From Calendula officinalis (taxonomy: Eukaryota > Streptophyta > Magnoliopsida > Asterales > Asteraceae), in the NCBI GenBank assembly GCA_963853835.1, contig OY970824.1:63320884-63384883 (forward strand): a stretch of DNA of 64,000 nucleotides, written 5' to 3'. Numbering within the stretch: position 1 is the first letter of the stretch; each line of letters starts with the position of its first letter. The notes beneath the pieces were generated by a model. It did not search any database and was not told where the DNA came from. It saw nothing but the letters and a program-made list of their open reading frames with translations. Both the position numbers and the translations under genes were made by a program. Positions 33,592-46,218 of the stretch are shown here, piece by piece.

Positions 33592-34557
33592 ACATGATTA
33601 TAGCCTTTTAATGATATATATGGTAATTTTTAGGTGTTATAGAGGATTCACTGTCACACCATATCGAAAGAAGCCTTTACCCTATGGAGTCCAATGTTTT
33701 GAAAATCCGGTCGAATGGGAAAAAGGAAGGTAGCCGGTTAGAATGAGCTAGTAAGATCGCTGATTATAACTCGGGCAGAATCTGCCGCTTGGACATAAAG
33801 CTTTCGTTGATCCTTCTTTTCTAAAAATTTAGATAAAAAATAGATTTATTGATCTTTTACGTAGTTTTTAGAACTCAAAAATGATAAACTTAGTCGAAAA
33901 ATAGGTTTTGGGAAAAATTTTGATTTCGTATTGTATGTATTTTATATTTTACTAGTTTTTAATATTTATACATCATTTACATAATTACTGCATTATAAAG
34001 ACTATGATCATTTGGCTCAATTGGCCGGCTAATCCGATCCAACCGGTTCAATCGTATTTAAGACATTGTTTGTTTCAATGCAAAATCCAGTTTTAAAATA
34101 CTGCCTATGGTTGCAACATTTTTTCATAAATCATAGTATCATATACTTCGATGGTGGCAAGACTCCTTTCAAGTATTGTGTGAGCGTGATTGATTTCTGT
34201 AGAAAAAGTAGTTCCATTGAGCTTGTTTTGAGCAAATATTTATGTTGATGGTTGTTTTCTAGAGAACTGCAGAGAGTTACCTGTCAATGGGTCGGATTGG
34301 ATCTAGGTTGACCCAACTAAACCAATGGATTGTCAAGATATCCATGACCCACATCGACCAAGCAAAGCAGTGATTCAAATGTGTAAAAAATAAAGCAAAT
34401 CGTATTGATGAATGATGATTCTCATATTCACCATGACACAATTCAAAACATTAAATCAATCCTATTGTGTTCAAACTAAAGTAAGGTTTATGTACTTAAT
34501 TCTTCATCAAAGAGAGGGTATGCAAAGTTGCGTTGATAATACTCATTTGTGGTGGTG
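33592..34557. other. Intergenic DNA
   Basis: Contains CCGGTCGAA and AACCGGTTC patches near 33700 and 34035 that look like ends of an old MITE of about 330 bp, unproven. No gene recognised. Confidence 0.35.
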
Positions 34558-35470
34558 CTAGCCATATAAATTATGACGTGCTAATGGCTGTTGCGGTTGT
34601 GGTGGCAACATGGTGGTGGTGATGTCATGAATACTCGATCTTTTCTTCTTTGTCCCTTTCCGGAGGAAATACTTTTGAGCATGACTGGCGACTTGTGTTG
34701 ATGTCCTCGTGACCACACTGTTTCTTGAAATACTTCTCCAATCGCCTCTTCCATATTTCTTCAGTCGAATTTACTTTATGTCAAAATCAAAATCAGAAAC
34801 TAATTAATTACATAAATGCATGTTCATGTTTGATTTAAATAATATATGTTCATACTAATAAGATCACAAAACTAACCAATATAATTGTAATTTACCAGCT
34901 AACTGTTTTTTGACATTATAAATTTTTTGAAAAAGGAAATATGTGATTTACCATGATTTTGTGTGATTTACGGTGATTTTCATGATCGTAAGTAATACTC
35001 TCTATTCATCGAAATTAATTCGAGAAAACTTACCCATATGAATGATGATAATTAAATCGTTAAACATACAATAGATAGTTCCTCGAAGAGTACAATCACC
35101 AACGTACCTGTGTTCATCTCTAGTCCAAGCAGTCCCTTTCTTCCTTTCACGTGGTCCATGTTTAGGCCCCTCAATAGATATCTGACCCGTTCCTAACCCA
35201 GAATTCCATCTCACCACCTTCGATCTTCATTACCCGAATAACTCACTGAAACCCGACCCGACTCTATTGCATTTACGTCGTTCTCCAGCGCCTGGTAATG
35301 AGCTATTACCTCCGCCACCGTCTTACCGGGAACGACTTCCGCTATCTTCTGCCACCTTCCCGCGATACCCTCCGGGAAGGTCAACAACGCCAATTCGAAC
35401 AGTTTGTTTAGTCCGCCGCCGGCGACTGAGTCATACTTGAACTGAAATCTATAGGAAAATTGGATTAGGG
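34558..35470 (-). pseudogene. DIVARICATA-like MYB transcription factor pseudogene
   Basis: Exon 1 (about 35465-35108) encodes most of the first MYB/SANT repeat: NKLFELALLTFPEG, RWQKIAEVVPGKTVAEV, then ALENDVNAIESGRV. The Trp-containing start of the repeat is deleted. A frameshift follows NEDRR, after which another frame reads GPRERKKGTAWTRDEHR, the linker and start of the second repeat. After a donor at 35107 the second exon (about 34780-34558) gives KKYGRGDWRSISRN, TRTSTQVASHAQKYFLRK and an early TAG after a Gln/Pro tail. The splice acceptor region lacks an open join. Two-repeat SHAQKYF proteins are nuclear DNA-binding regulators. Here at least two frame lesions and a missing first helix argue for a relic. 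Confidence 0.8.
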
Positions 35471-35690
35471 TTTATCTAACTAAATCTTTATCTAGGGGAA
35501 ATTGAAGTTATATAGCTTAATTTGTAAACTCCGGTGAGGAATTTTAGGGGATTTGAAAGTGGAATGACTAGGCAGAATTTGAGATTTACTACGTCACTGA
35601 CTCTACGCGCGTATTTATCATTTATATGTGTAAAAAAAGATGCGCAAATAGCCCACGTTTATAGGAGCATCCACATTGTTAACCTATTAA

Positions 35691-37639
35691 TCTCTATCTC
35701 TATCTATAATAAAAGAAAACATATCACGTCATCTAATCCACGTACGATTTGCCACGTCATAAATCTTCTACCAATGAAATCATTCCACATTCCATGTCAC
35801 CCTTTTGATATTATCTTTTAATATTCGAATTAAATCACTAATCAATATTATGTTTTGATATTATATCCAGGGGCGGTAGCAGGGGGTGGGCATGGTGGGC
35901 TATTGACCACCCTCCTCCCATTGCAATGATTTTTAAATTTTTTTTAGTGTACAAATTGTAATTTATGGAAACTGACCACCCTTTTGGCTTCTTCACTCTC
36001 TAACCTCTGGACCAGTGACTCATATTGCTAGTACAAAATTACTTTTAAAGTTCCTGCCTTCTCTAATATCTTTGATTCATTGTTGGCATTCTACACCGAA
36101 AGGTTCGAAGCGGTTGTAGTTTAAGGTAATTATTGAACTAATCTCGAATGTTATTGTTCTATTATCTTATGTACATATTCATGAATCATATTATCATTTT
36201 TATTGAGGTTTCTATGACCCGAAACATTACCGAAAAATCACCAAAATATCCCCGAAAATGATGATGATTGATGAATAATTACAGGGGCAGTAGGCAATAC
36301 GACTTAGGATATGGATAATCGAAATATTCTTTTACGATGAGGAAGACGTGTTTGATAGAGTTGCAGATGAATTAATTGTTAAAAAAAATCGAGGAACGGC
36401 TTTTTTTTAACAGCAAACGGCTTTTTATTTTTTATGCATGTTTATTATTATGAGTTTTGCCCCCTCATAATATTTTTCCTTGTACCGTCACTGATTATAT
36501 CCTTTTGATATTTGATATTATCTTTTGATATTCGGTTTTCAAAATTGATATTCGATTTTCATCTATTTTATATTTGGTTTGAAGACTTAATATTGAATTA
36601 ACTTCCAAATTTACATTATTTTAAGTAACGGGGATGAAATTTTGCCCCTAAAATATATTATTGACTTATTGTAACTTTGCATTATTTTAATTTTTAAGTA
36701 TATTGTCCATTAATAATCAACATTGCAGTCGGCCCTAAAATTATAAGTCTTAATGATTTTCTTGATTATTTATTTATCTCAATGGGTATTCACATTTAGG
36801 TATTATTGAGTTTCAAGCTTTATGTATTTTCCCCTAAAATTATATCTTGATGATTTCTTGATTTTTATTTTATATTAATGGGTATGGGTATTCACATATG
36901 GGTATTACTTTCAAGCTTTATGTATTTGCCAAGAAGAAAATAATGGTAGTTACGTTAGAGATTTTTATTCAAATAGTTTTCATTTGTATGTCACAACAAT
37001 TAATAGATTATTTGTAAGTTAAATCTAAGTTAATTACACGGATGATCATTGTGGTTTGACAAAAGTTTTAGATTTGATCCTTAAGTCTTAGAAATTACAT
37101 GGACAGTCCCTATGGTTTGAGTTTTGTCATGCTTTTAGCCCCGAATACTAACTGACGTTAAACCACTAATCTCTTATTACCTTATTTTACTTCAAAAAAC
37201 GTAAACTTCAAAGTGATTCACTTATTTTAATACGGAGGAAGTAATATAATTAAATGTAAATTGAGTTACATCCCATGATTTTTATGGACAAAAATGTGAA
37301 TTCATGACGTGTAAAAAAAGACAAAACAAAAGACTTTTTAAAAATCAAATTGTTTCATTTAGTGTATCAAAATTGAGCATAAAATTTCAAATGGGTTTAT
37401 TTTAAGTATTTTAAAATGTTGTAATTATCTAACATTAATTGATATATATCTTCTTTCTTCTTCTTTTTCCTTAAAAAAAACTATTTTTTTTTTCAACTTA
37501 ATTCATGCAAATTGAATGGTGAATTATATTATATTTTAACCTTAATAAACTCTAATCTAATCTTTCTAATATTTCATTTTGTGTATATTTATATAAATTT
37601 CTATAAGTCACCCGTAATTTATTACGGGTTATAAGCTAG
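35691..37639 (+). mobile_element. Non-autonomous Helitron
   Basis: The 5' end TCTCTATCTCTATCTATAAT follows an A (35690). The 3' end has the hairpin CCCGTAATTTATTACGGG, then TTATAAG and CTAG (37636-37639), followed by T. This is the Helitron layout: TC start, terminal hairpin, CTRR end, insertion between A and T, no target duplication. It contains a hAT MITE (35868-36493) and a broken Stowaway-like end near 37200-37242. No coding sequence. Confidence 0.85.
35868..36493. mobile_element. hAT-type MITE inside the Helitron
   Basis: 626 bp, ends CAGGGGCGGTAGC / TGTACCGTCACTG, with a perfect 8-bp duplication ATTATATC (35860-35867, 36494-36501). No transposase. CAGGGGCGG ends and 8-bp duplications fit hAT. 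Confidence 0.92.
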
Positions 37640-38330
37640 TATGTGAATAAATAAATATGTTTTTTTAATCTTGAATTCAAAAGATTATACATGTTAACTA
37701 TTAAAGTCGGTGCATTGTTTATACTTCTACGAAACATTGATCAAACATCCGGATTGTGTAACGAACAAGACTAAAAATCCTTAGTCTTGGTGAACATGTG
37801 AGTAAAACACAAATAATAAGAGGAACTAATATAGGACATGAAACTTTAATACCACGTTTAAAACTTAGCACTTTGGACAAAAGACTGCCAGCGAAGATAA
37901 ATAGACGTCAGTTTTCACTTTCAGTTTGTTTTGTTATGACTATCAATAAAAGTCAAGCGCAATCACTTTCAAATGTAGGCATCTTCTTACCTCAATTTGT
38001 CTTCACTCACGGTCAGATTTGCGTTGTTGTGTCTAGAGTTAAAAGTCGCAAAGGATTAAACATATCGATATATGACAAAGATGGGAAAGTGACTAAAAAC
38101 ATGTTGAACGTTGCTTACGATGAAGTTTTACAAAAAAATTAAAAATGTTTGTAGACAACATGTACTATATTATAAATTTTATCTACTCTTTATATGATAA
38201 AATGGGATATGCAATTATCGTCATAATACTGGGTTTTTTTTAATCGTCCTCTTGCACATAATGTTGTTTTCGAACAAATATCATTAAATTATTACAAGTC
38301 ATCCGTGATTTATCACGGGTTATAGGCTAG
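37640..38330 (+). mobile_element. 3' fragment of a second, once autonomous Helitron
   Basis: It ends with the hairpin CCGTGATTTATCACGG, then GTTATAGG and CTAG (38327-38330) before T. Between the first Helitron's end and this terminus lies a helicase relic. Alternatively 35691-38330 could be one Helitron holding an internal pseudo-terminus. Confidence 0.75.
37695..38142 (+). pseudogene. Helitron Rep-helicase, C-terminal relic
   Basis: It encodes the C-terminal PIF1-like helicase region: LLRNIDQTSGLCN, RLKILSLGEHV, INRRQFSLSVCFVMTINKSQ, LSNVGIFLPQ, FTHGQICVVVSRVKSRKGL. A one-base loss near 37763 separates the first block from the rest, and no Rep domain is present. The conserved Gln of NKSQGQ-type motifs is kept but the Gly is Ala (NKSQAQ). 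Confidence 0.85.
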
Positions 38331-38591
38331 TAACATATTAATTAAAAACCTCTCTAATAATTAATTTTTCTAAAGAAGTTTTCTTATTTATATTACTAAT
38401 TTACCTTTATCTATATCAAATATTACTAAATACCATCCTCTTATCTAATTTAACAATTTTTAAACATTTATAAACTTAACATTTTTATAAAATGTCTCTT
38501 ATAAAAATATTATAATGCTTAGACCTTAAAAGATATTAAAATATGATAAAGTTACAATTTATAGTTATAAAAATAATAAATGATTTACATA

Positions 38592-38910
38592 CTTTCTCCG
38601 ATTCGAAATAAGTTATATACTTTCCTTTTTGACGTGATTCAAAATAAGTGATACACTTTGAAAAATCATCTCATTTGGCAAAAAAAAAAAATAGTAGGAC
38701 CCACACCCACTAACTATCTACTTTAACAAAGTAAAATGACTCATTTACCCTTACCTTTTACTTTTAAACATCATTAACCATACTTTATTCAAAATGTGTG
38801 GGACCTATTCCCCACTAACCATCCAATTAATCTAATTTAACTATTATTATAATCTTTTGTCTCAAAAACCATGAAACCCAAAGTGTATCACTTATTTTGA
38901 ATCGGAGGAA

Positions 38911-38911
<1 letters not shown>
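38592..38911. mobile_element. MITE with CTTTCTCCGATTC ends
   Basis: 320 bp, TA on both sides (38590-38591, 38912-38913), same family as 2422 and 6118. Its right TA is the first unit of the (TA)n array that borders element I. Confidence 0.88.

Positions 38912-38947
<36 letters not shown>
38912..38947. repeat. (TA)n array, left of element I
   Basis: 18 uninterrupted TA units between a MITE end and element I. Confidence 0.98.
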
Positions 38948-38951
<4 letters not shown>

Positions 38952-41900
38952 TGGGTTATATTGAGAACCCTAATTTTAAAAAGAACCCTGAGAACTATTT
39001 AATTTCAATATTGGTCATAGAATAATCAATCTAACGGATGAGAATAGGGGATGGCATATATGTAATTAGTAGTATAATTTTGGTTGAATGTTTTAGATAT
39101 AAAAGGGCATTTTAGTCATATGAACTGATCAAAATGAATTAATAAATCACAATTAAAAAAACTATCATGCATGATTATCGAAATATGAAACCACCATCCC
39201 TATGATTTCGTAAAACACAACCCACCTTCCTAAATCATTATCCGTTTTTTTAGAAGCAAGATACGATCGGCGATGGCTTTTACTCTCAAAAATCGCCAAT
39301 AATTGATACACGATTCTGTCAATTTTTAACTCAATCTTGCACATTTGCAATATACGAATACAAATAAGTGAGAAATTTGAATGAATTCACCTGTGGTTTA
39401 GGTTTTCAGGCAATATTGAAGACGAAGGTTAAACTACTTACAATCGACGAAGAATGTCAGGTAAATACTCGATTAATACTCTTAAAAGGGTCGCATTTAT
39501 GTTTTCTACATCAACGAAATGTTAATTTTGTTGAAAAACTATCATGGTGGTAATAATATGTGACGGAAATTGGCTAAATGGGGAATTTCTAGCAAGATAC
39601 ATACATGCAATATATAGATTATTGTTAGGGTTTTGTATATTCTTAAAAGGGTCGCATTTATGTTTTCTACATCAACGAAATGTTAATTTTGTGGAAAAGT
39701 AAACGACAATGGAAAGAGTGAAAAAAAGAGTGGAAGTTGCCCCTCATAGGGTTCCAATTTTAAAAACAATCCAAAGAACAACATAACTGTGATTTCGAAA
39801 CGATGCTGTATTAGCATTTGGAAGACCTGGAAAGCAAGTTAGACCATGTTTCATAGATCAAGGTACATAAAAAGGTAAAAAGGGTGCCTATCTCAATCAA
39901 AGATGGAGAAAATGCTCCTTGCCAAGCAAGAGCGATGGTGGTAATAATATGTGACGGAAATTGGCTAAATGTGGAATTTCTATCAAGATACATTCATGCA
40001 GTATATAGATTATTGTTAGGGTTTTGGTTTTGTAACATATATGATTTTGTAGAAGGTTTAAAACGATGAAAGTTATATTTTATGTTTTTTTCAGAACTAT
40101 AATTGAAAATTAGCATATACTGTTATTTTAGAAAATATAACATAAATGCTAGTGTTGTTGGGTGTAGGTGTAACTAGGAGTGGTAAGAAACGTGAAAGAG
40201 TCATTGAAGATGATGATGAGTTTGTAATGAGTAAGTCATCAACGAAAACATGTAAGTATGTAAATGATCGTATATGTAAAATGTAGAAACGTTATCGGTT
40301 TTTAATATGGTTTAGTTTAATTTTTCTTGATAATTTCTTCGATGTAGGTGATACGATTAGTGTAGAACAAAAGAAAACCAGAGTAGTGAACAAAGATGCG
40401 GGACTTACTAGTTGCTCAAAAGATAAAGGTAATCGGCAGAGAACACTAGTGTTGTGTGTGCTATAAAAAAACTTTGTTAATGATTTGTATATGCTTTTTT
40501 TTCAGATTTTGAGATACGTCCTGTTATTACGTTCTGATATTTTTCGTGATACAGATGAAACTGTGCGTGGAAAAAAGAAGACAACTCTACCAAAAAAATC
40601 ACATGATATAGGTTCAAATTCTTCTAATAAGAAAGGTAATCATTTTAATACATCTATGCATATTTATTTGGATACAAATGTAAGGCGTTTACATTTATTA
40701 GGTAAAACAATGACACCTACAAAAAGAAAGGGGAGAAAAAGAGTGAAAGTGCAATTAGAGACAGTAAAACCGTGTAAAGTTCTACAGACTAGATCAAGCC
40801 CGAAAACATTACATGTGGTGATATCTCACCATACTGCAACTCAAAAGGCATGTCTAGAAGCCATTGGGTTCGGTGGTCTCTTAGATTTCAGGGTTGATGG
40901 AATCCCTACGAAATTAGCATTGTATGTTTTGGTATTTTTGAAGACAGTTGGATTTAAATTTTGTTTAACATGATTATGGGTTATCTGGGTTTGTTTGTTT
41001 TTTGCTAAGTAAATGTTGGATGCTAATTAAACATAAAGTATCCTAAATGACATATATGTTTTGTATTAGTTAATAATAAAGTCAGTTACATATATGTTTT
41101 GTACTTAACCTATATTACGAACTTGCATATAAGGAAAGTAACATGTGTGTTACATAAAATACCATTTTATATTACTCAATAAGAACATATATGTTACATT
41201 CCTGCGAAAATACGTATTTCATATTAATCGTATGTAAGGCAAACTCGAAAATTAAAGATCTCAAATTAAAGCACAGTATATATGTACCAAGACCAGTTAA
41301 AAAAATACGTTTTTAAAAGTGAAATTTTTTGACATAAGTAGTAAAAAATGTTAATCAGAACATGCGTGTTTTTTATACTGATTTTATAATAAACATATAT
41401 GTCTGCGGCTACAAAAAGTAAAAAGCAAAATAACTAATAATGAAGTTAAAAAGCATCATAAAACGGTATTATTTTCAGGCAAGATGTTAAACCCATGATA
41501 AGGTGATAAAAACCAGTATAGACATAGTTTTTGCAATAAAGAAACAAATAAATCAAAAACTGAAGATAAATATCATATTAAAGCAAATTTAAGTAAAATC
41601 AGCAGAGGCATGCAAGTTTTACACAAAAAATCAAAATCATACATGTTTTCGACAACCAATATTAAAAAGAAAAGAACTTACAATGGACTAAAATAGAATA
41701 TAAAAAAATGGTAGTATGTTCAGGCAAAATGTTAAACGCATATTAAAGTGATAAAAACCAGTAGAGTAATAAGTTTTGCAATTAAGGAAAAAAATGAATC
41801 CAAATCTCAAGAAACAGAAAACAAAAAATGTCTAAATTCAATAACAGATCAAACTTCATTCGTCATCCGAAACCCATTCACCATCACTTGACGACTCGTC

Positions 41901-43036
41901 GGAAGGATCATCATCAATAGATTTGTTGAACGAAACCTGAAACATAAATGCAAATAAATTAGTTTTAGCAACATTATTTCATGTGTATGCAATACCTAAA
42001 ATATGGATATAATTAAAAAAAAATCGTACATTTGTTGTTGCAATTGTTTTATGATGCTTGTCCTTCTGGATAACTAATGTTAAAAGCAGCTTCAAAAGAT
42101 TCGAATATGGTGCCAATTTTAGGTTTTACACTATCGGGGACTCTTGGTACCCAATTTTTTGACCCTTTTAGAGAGATTAGAACATCATCACCACTACTGT
42201 CCTCATCATCCGATGAATTATCTGGAAACTCAAGAACATATAATTAAAAGGATTAACTTCTCAACTATGGCAGTAGAGGAATTTGAAGTTTTAATTGCAA
42301 CACATGATTCGAAACATATATGGACTATATGCATTCATAGCACATATTCAATCCAGGTAAAATTACATTATGAATTGAATACCGACAATATGTTTCAAAA
42401 TAACAACATAATTACAGAATAAAAGTCAGATCAAAACCATACGTTTTTTAAAAATACGTAACAATTAATAGGAAAAAAATGAAAAAAATGTCGAAAAAAA
42501 CATTAAAAAATCTACAAAAATTACCCTCGTCATTTGAATTTTGTTGTTCATGATGTTCTTGCAACCTAATATCCATCACATCATCTTCGACTTCCTTTAT
42601 AGGTACATTGACAAGCTCATCATCGTTTGAAACATTACGAGATGAACCGATCTCTTTCACTGTAACCATTGTATCCGATAATAAAGCTGATTGAATAATA
42701 AATGAAAAACCCAAAAACGATCGTCTTCAACAACACCGATGATAACCCAGCATAAATGTCGGCAGTAATAGCTATTAGGAACGAACGCGTACTAGATGAT
42801 ATGCACGTGATTCGGTTACAAGGAATAAGAAATATACGATGCTCTCAGATCCATAATTATAGGGATATTTTAAATAACAACCATATATGGATAAATCAGT
42901 TTTTAATGCTAATGGACTAAATTACCCCTACCGAAATTAGTTTAATAAAATAAATGAAAAATAGTCTCCTAATTTGTGATTGGTTAATCAGGGTTCTCAA
43001 AGTTCTTTTTAAAATCAGAGTTCTCAATATAATCCT

Positions 43037-43040
<4 letters not shown>
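38948..43040. mobile_element. (TA)n-bounded TIR element I, 4.1 kb
   Basis: The left end reads GGGTTGGGTTATATTGAGAA. The reverse complement of the right end reads GTGAAGGATTATATTGAGAA, and both continue with two further AGAAC motifs. About 55 bp of imperfect inverted repeat are visible. The interior includes a short direct repeat (about 39472-39520 and 39640-39700; AAAAGGGTCGCATTTATG), a possible Ulp1-type protein fragment (+) and acidic short frames (-) near 41860-41950. It carries many ACATATATGT palindromes. No transposase was recognised, and the family is not one I can name. Confidence 0.75.
40485..40973 (+). pseudogene. Transposon-associated protein fragment (possible Ulp1-MULE N-terminal region)
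   Basis: An open frame of 162 codons whose last third reads RSSPKTLHVVISHHTATQ, AIGFGGLLDFRVDGIPTKLA. A block of the form IGFGGLL...IPxKLALWVV recurs in plant repeat-encoded proteins that often carry a Ulp1 protease downstream; that link is from memory of the family and uncertain. The first part is lysine-rich and low-complexity and crosses probable intron borders, so the true exon is likely only about 40700-40973. No catalytic domain is present. Confidence 0.4.

Positions 43041-43113
<73 letters not shown>
43041..43113. repeat. (TA)n array between elements I and II
   Basis: About 36 TA units with nothing else between the end of element I (CTTCAC) and the start of element II (GGTCGAG). Confidence 0.98.
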
Positions 43114-43115
<2 letters not shown>

Positions 43116-44471
43116 TCGAGTTATATTGAGAACCCTGATTTCAAAAAGAACTCTGAGAACTATTATTAACCAATCAGAATTTAGTTAATTAATTTAATTC
43201 ATATTAATTGTTCAGGGGTATTTAGGACATTTTACACTTTATTCTTTTGTTTCCTTTTTTAAAAATTCCCTAAAATTTAGGCATTAATTTTCTGATATTT
43301 TGTGTTGCGTATATGTTATTTTACGGATATGCATTTATTTTATTTTACGATTATACATATATGTTATTTTACAGATATACATATATGTTTTTGGCATTAA
43401 TTTCAAAATTTTGTTTTATTTACGGTTATGGATATATGTTATTTTGTAGATTTGTTGAACATATATGTAACATAAAATAAAAATATTTAACAAACGAAAT
43501 TTATATCCAAATTCAACAAAACTGATAAAATAAACATACTACATACATGTTGAACTTATTATTACAAAAAGTCAAAAGTTATTTCAAAAAACACATATAT
43601 GTATCCAAATGGTTAATGGCGTGCAATTGTATTCTCTTTTGAAGCAACTTTCTTCTTTATGGTATATCCTAACACAAAATGCTCATTTCCTCTTTATTTG
43701 TATAACTTCCCAATTTTCTTTATACCAACCACTGCAACAACAAAAAAACCATATATGTTTAATTAAGAATATATATGTCCTAATCAAGATCATATATGTA
43801 ACCAACTCAAGAACATTAATATTACCTTAATAAATAGTTTTCGATTTAACCTATTTTTTAACATCTAAGTAAATTTACTAGTTTAATATAAAATATGAGG
43901 TAGGAGCCGTAGGTGTCTTAAAGGAATTGCATTATGAAATGCCTTTACATTCTGTCATATAATTGTTGATGACATGCGTCTGACATTTGATATTCTAGTA
44001 CATAGATTCACGCATGTGTCGGACTTTTATATACATGGATTCAGGCATCAATTATATATTATTCACTTGATAAGACTGAGTATCTAATACCTCTAAATGG
44101 TCTAATGGGTATTGAATTTGAGAAAAATAAACACAGTAAACTAAGAAAACATAATAAAAAATGCCACTTGAACTGCTAAATATGAGACTCATAAGGGTGT
44201 GATAAAAAATATATACAATATATTAAGAAATCTTTAAAATTGGTGCTTACAAGAAAGACACGTGATGTCTTTGATGGAGAACCAGGTGAGGTTTTGAGTT
44301 TTAAAAACGCATTCCCTTACATACCCAAGGCGTCGTCTCCCTTCTTTTGTTTCTTTTTTTTTAATCCTTGCTACTTAATTTACTTGCCTCTAGATTCACC
44401 AGTAGTTTTCTGCATCTTCTTTCTCATGAATATGGCAGATCTGGCGGAAAAATTAGAGATAGAGAGAGACG

Positions 44472-46206
44472 TGTAACACCTCAAATTTTAATACAAAATA
44501 TTGGCCAAAATAAAACATTTTATAAATAGAAGAACATCCCCAAATTTGGATTTACAAAAACCTTGGTATGAAATCAGAGTATAAAAGTAGGTGTTACAAA
44601 ATAGATCATAACCAAGCTAAGACTAAATCCAATCTAGTGTTCTTCTAATCTAGGTCCCGCATTTCTATCCATGCGTACCTAAGCCTTCGATCCTGAACCT
44701 GAGTAGATAGCAAACAAAACAAGGAGTACGTGAGACAAAAAAAACGTCTCGTGAGCTACATGGGTTTAGACCCGATAATAAAATGAAATGTCACGTTTCA
44801 TATAACCAATCAATATACATATATTTATATATATATCCAACTATCCAGTCTAGTCACCTTAGTGTGACCATATCAACCTTGCTTACCTAGCAATCACGTC
44901 TAGCTATCGGGTTGCCCCCGAACTAGCTAGAATCACATACATATCTAGTTATCGGGTCGCCCCCGAGCTAACTAGAAACAAGGTATCGGCAAAAGGATCG
45001 CCCACGCTACCGATACCTGCCTTGCCCACCGGAATACGTCCAATGAGTAAGACTACTAACGTGGAAGAGTCGATGGGAAATCCATCCCAACTGCCCCTCA
45101 ATCCACACCTCATGACCGGGGAGTCTCCCGTATCATCACATCATCTCAACCTCATCATAACCCTATGGTTATGTCAATCTAGCTCTCGGCTATCACGTCT
45201 ATCATCAAACAAGTTAGTTCAATACTATCATCGGTATAACTAACTATCAACTACTAGTCTACACAATTAAGCAAATAGACCATAACACAAGTAATAAAAA
45301 TGTATTTCATAGGCTATGTACTTAGTAAAGTCCACACGTACTCACCTTAGCAATAAAGATGCTTTAACCGTATTCTTTCCGCCGGTTCCTTGTTCACAAT
45401 TCGTCCACTTCAACACTTCACCGAATGTCTAAAATAATTATCACAATAAGATTATCAACACAAACTACTACCAATGTGTTCATCTACCTCTAGATAACAC
45501 CCATCAATCCATTTCCCCCAAATATATTGATTTACCAAACCCTAGGTTTAACCAACCCGAAGATTCTTACAAATCATAATCATACACTTGTTTTCCTTGT
45601 TAATATACCATCTATTAAGTGTATACACCATTTATTTCACCATAAATCACCAACCCAAGAACTAGGGTTTCAAACCCTAGCTTCAAGATCCATAGATCTT
45701 GAGCTACAGAGATGAAAGAGTGAAGATATACCTTTAATCTTCCACTAGGAGTGAAATCTACCAAAGATTTGTGAGGAAATCAACCCAAACCAGATGTTAT
45801 GCTCGAAAATCGCCAAGAGAGAAAACTAGGATTTTGATATGGCATTAAATGAGCTCAACCCGTCTTTAATGCTGGTCGTCCAGAGTTCACGGCGCGAACT
45901 AAGTTCGCGTCGCTAACTTTGCATGTTCGGCCATACTTAGCGATCGCTACCCAACCACGAACTACATCACGCCACCTGACCAAACTCCCTGGCCCTACTT
46001 CCCGATCGCGAAGTAGGGTTCGCGTCGCGAACTCCCTTAGGCAGCAGGGCTGCACTTTTCCAACTTTGTCTCGACCCGGTTTCGCCCATAACTTTCTCGT
46101 ACGGTGTCCAAACGACACGAAACCAATTTCCACGTATTTTATATGATTTATCCGTAATTATCATATTTTTACATATTTTATTTATTTACAATTTTGGGTC
46201 GTTACA
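44472..46206 (-). repeat. 3' LTR of the Gypsy element
   Basis: 1735 bp, TGTAACACC...GGGTCGTTACA. It is very similar to the right LTR, differing by scattered substitutions and a 12-bp segment (GGTCGCCCCCGA, about 44955) missing from the right LTR. Near its right end it has a GCGAAC/GTTCGCG palindromic cluster. Confidence 0.95.
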
Positions 46207-46218
46207 ACTATCTACCCC

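Noticed and set aside
45855..46164. Frames in the Gypsy LTR, repeated at 52443-52752
   Set aside because: LTR sequence present twice; GCGAAC palindromes generate Arg-rich frames by chance.
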